The position numbers and the translations under genes were made by a program. From positions 1 through 5,548 of the forward strand of contig MTLR01000038.1 of assembly GCA_002010925.1 (NCBI GenBank): DNA of 5,548 nt, given 5' to 3'. Origin of the DNA: Candidatus Bathyarchaeota archaeon JdFR-04. GTDB taxonomy: Archaea > Thermoproteota > Bathyarchaeia > Bathyarchaeales > UBA233. This document shows, piece by piece, positions 4,709 through 5,548 of this stretch (the stretch's first letter is position 1; each line of letters begins with the position of its first letter). The notes beneath the pieces are model-generated. The model made no database searches and was not told where the DNA came from. It saw only the letters and a list, made by a program, of their open reading frames with translations.

Positions 4709-4716
4709 TTATATGG
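4709..4716 (+). promoter_or_regulatory. TATA-box candidate for the 176-aa protein/ATPase operon
   Basis: TTATATGG lies about 35 bases before the ATG at 4748, predicting a transcript start near 4738 and a leader of about ten bases. That leader contains a purine-rich GGGATGGGG instead of a canonical GGAGG. Confidence 0.45.
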
Positions 4717-4747
4717 AGATTTTTAGGGATTTTACAGGGATGGGGTT

Positions 4748-5278
4748 ATGTCCAAGAAGGTTGTTTTGGGTAAAGAGACAATTCTTGATAAGTGGTCTGT
4801 TTTGATTGATGGCGCTAAGGGCAAGGGCGAGGAGCTTATGCAGAAAACCGTTAAGTACATTAGGGATTCTGGGGCTCCGGGCTTGACTATTGAGAGGGTT
4901 AGGGTTTTTCCTCCAGGTGGTTGGAAGTTTTTCAGTAAGTTTTTCAAAAAGTTTGATATTGGAAGGGAATATCTTAGAGTTGTTAATGAGGAGCTTGGCA
5001 AGATAAACATGTATGTTGGCGCCGTGGATTATGGAGAAAACCTTTATGTTTCTTGGTACTTGGCGGTTGAGGCCGGAATTTTTGATAGGCTATTTCCAAA
5101 GGAGAAAATGGCTCGTCTAAGTCGTGGAACAGACATTTTAGTCGAAGAAGAGCTAAACGCTTATGTTACTTGCATTCACCACTGCCTTTTAAAAGCGGTA
5201 GATGAACTAATGAGAGACCTCGGACAAGATCCATCAAAAATAGATAGGAAATCTAAGGGCTTCTTGGGCGTCAGCTGA
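4748..5278 (+). CDS. Unrecognised 176-aa protein coupled to a DNA-transfer-type ATPase
   Basis: I do not recognise a family. The protein is soluble-looking, with no signal peptide or membrane segment. Residues 8-42 are likely helical (GKETILDKWSVLIDGAKGKGEELMQ...). There follow a PPGGW motif (55-59), a very aromatic and basic stretch WKFFSKFFKKFD (59-70), alternating hydrophobic strands around 86-108 (INMYVGAVDYGENLYVSWYLAV), and a C-terminal helix with CIHHC (142-146), whose two Cys and two His could bind metal but are too tightly spaced for a classical zinc finger. It ends in a basic tail. The ATG at 4748 is preceded by GGGATGGGG. The stop overlaps the ATG of the next gene (TGATG), so the two proteins are made together and may act in one complex, perhaps as an accessory or docking factor for the ATPase. 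That role is inferred only from coupling. Confidence 0.8.
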   Translation: MSKKVVLGKETILDKWSVLIDGAKGKGEELMQKTVKYIRDSGAPGLTIERVRVFPPGGWKFFSKFFKKFDIGREYLRVVNEELGKINMYVGAVDYGENLYVSWYLAVEAGIFDRLFPKEKMARLSRGTDILVEEELNAYVTCIHHCLLKAVDELMRDLGQDPSKIDRKSKGFLGVS

Positions 5279-5548
5279 TGGGATTTCTTGACAAACTATT
5301 CAGGAGAAAGAAGAAGAAAGAGTCTAAATTAGAGGAGAAAGTAGAGAAAGAGGAAGTTTTGGTCGAGATAGAGGAAGATGTTATTGATTTAGGCTGGTAT
5401 TGGTCTGAGCGGAAGCATGAGTGGCAGATGGCAAAGATTAGGGAGGCTGATAGGCGTACGCATTTTTATGTTGTTGGTGCTTCTGGAACTGGAAAATCGA
5501 AGTTTTTGGAGTGGCTGATTAGACAGGATATTGCTAAGGGTAATGGTT
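5278..5548 (+). CDS. P-loop ATPase, VirD4/TraD- or HerA-FtsK-like, N-terminal 90 aa (cut by window edge)
   Basis: Ninety codons are visible. An N-terminal amphipathic start MGFLDKLFRR leads into a Lys/Glu-rich, coiled-coil-like segment (about 10-34) and then LGWYWSERKHEWQMAKIREADRR. After this comes the strand THFYVVGASGTGKSKFLEWLIRQDIAKGNG, with the Walker A motif GASGTGKS at 67-74. The pattern of His-hydrophobic strand, G-x-S-G-T-G-K-S, F/L-L-E-x-L-I-x-Q-D-I and then a Gly-rich turn is the one seen in type IV coupling proteins and related DNA-pumping ATPases, just before the Walker B strand that would read like ViDPHG. Such ATPases drive conjugative DNA transfer. The Walker B, sensor and C-terminal parts lie outside the window, so a HerA-like or other FtsK-superfamily ATPase remains possible. 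No membrane helices are seen in this part. Its ATG shares one base with the preceding stop. Confidence 0.75.
   Translation, partial: MGFLDKLFRRKKKKESKLEEKVEKEEVLVEIEEDVIDLGWYWSERKHEWQMAKIREADRRTHFYVVGASGTGKSKFLEWLIRQDIAKGNG

Larger units (their letters stand above)
4377..5548. mobile_element. Putative left end of an integrated element using tRNA-Ala as attachment site
   Basis: Everything right of the tRNA-Ala 3' end differs from the housekeeping genes to the left: a plasmid-type RHH gene entering the tRNA antisense, a tRNA-derived partial repeat, a repeat-rich promoter region, and a hypothetical protein coupled to a DNA-transfer-like ATPase. Known archaeal elements (SSV-type viruses, pNOB8- and pRN-related plasmids, thaumarchaeal elements) integrate into 3' halves of tRNA genes and leave an int(N) fragment overlapping the intact tRNA. 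No second att copy lies in the window, so the far boundary and the element's existence are unproven. Confidence 0.45.

Noticed and set aside
4546..4773. Plus-strand 75-codon open frame
   Set aside because: It spans the divergent promoter region and repeats, and overlaps the real start at 4748 in another frame.
4732..5010. Minus-strand 92-codon open frame
   Set aside because: It is antisense to the 176-residue protein gene, low in complexity, with no start signal.

Overview
The window looks archaeal. It carries a tubulin-type ftsZ preceded by a tiny ribbon-helix-helix (RHH) gene, an archaeal/eukaryotic-type (Cdkal1/e-MtaB-like) tRNA methylthiotransferase, two intron-less tRNA genes with an encoded CCA tail, TATA-like boxes about 26 bases before probable transcript starts, and a mixture of leaderless and GGAGG-led genes with GTG and TTG starts. 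FtsZ argues against Sulfolobales and Thermoproteales. A Bathyarchaeia-like or other mesophilic to moderately thermophilic TACK archaeon is my best guess, but this is inference from gene content only.

Left part, positions 1-1088, minus strand: a cell-division unit. A 56-residue CdrS-like RHH protein overlaps the 5' end of ftsZ by 23 bases, and ftsZ starts at a TTG behind a strong GGAGG placed inside the RHH gene. FtsZ runs off the left edge. The 198-base AT-rich divergent region (1089-1286) holds a TATA candidate for the division operon and a 10-bp direct repeat spaced 11 bp apart, a plausible regulator site.

Middle, 1287-4016: a complete radical-SAM tRNA t6A37 methylthiotransferase on the plus strand meets a convergent CPBP-family (CAAX protease/bacteriocin-processing) membrane protein, and the two reading frames overlap by 124 bases. 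The CPBP gene follows, in the same direction, a small Rossmann-like protein related to nucleoside 2-deoxyribosyltransferases. That gene probably starts the operon with a leaderless transcript.

Right part, 4047-5548: two divergent tRNA genes, Val(GAC) on minus and Ala(GGC) on plus, share a 175-base promoter region. Beyond the 3' end of tRNA-Ala the character changes. A minus-strand RHH (CcdA/CopG-like) reading frame runs without a stop right through the antisense strand of the tRNA-Ala gene. This is the pattern expected of the N-terminal fragment, int(N), of an SSV-type integrase split by integration into the 3' half of a tRNA gene. Further right come a palindromic operator candidate, a partial inverted copy of the tRNA-Ala anticodon arm, a cluster of four GAGAAT repeats, and a two-gene operon: an unrecognised 176-residue protein translationally coupled to the start of a P-loop ATPase resembling VirD4/TraD-type DNA-transfer ATPases. 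I interpret 4377-5548 as the left end of an integrated mobile, possibly conjugative, element with tRNA-Ala as its attachment site. The distal end lies outside the window, so this is a hypothesis with a precise test.
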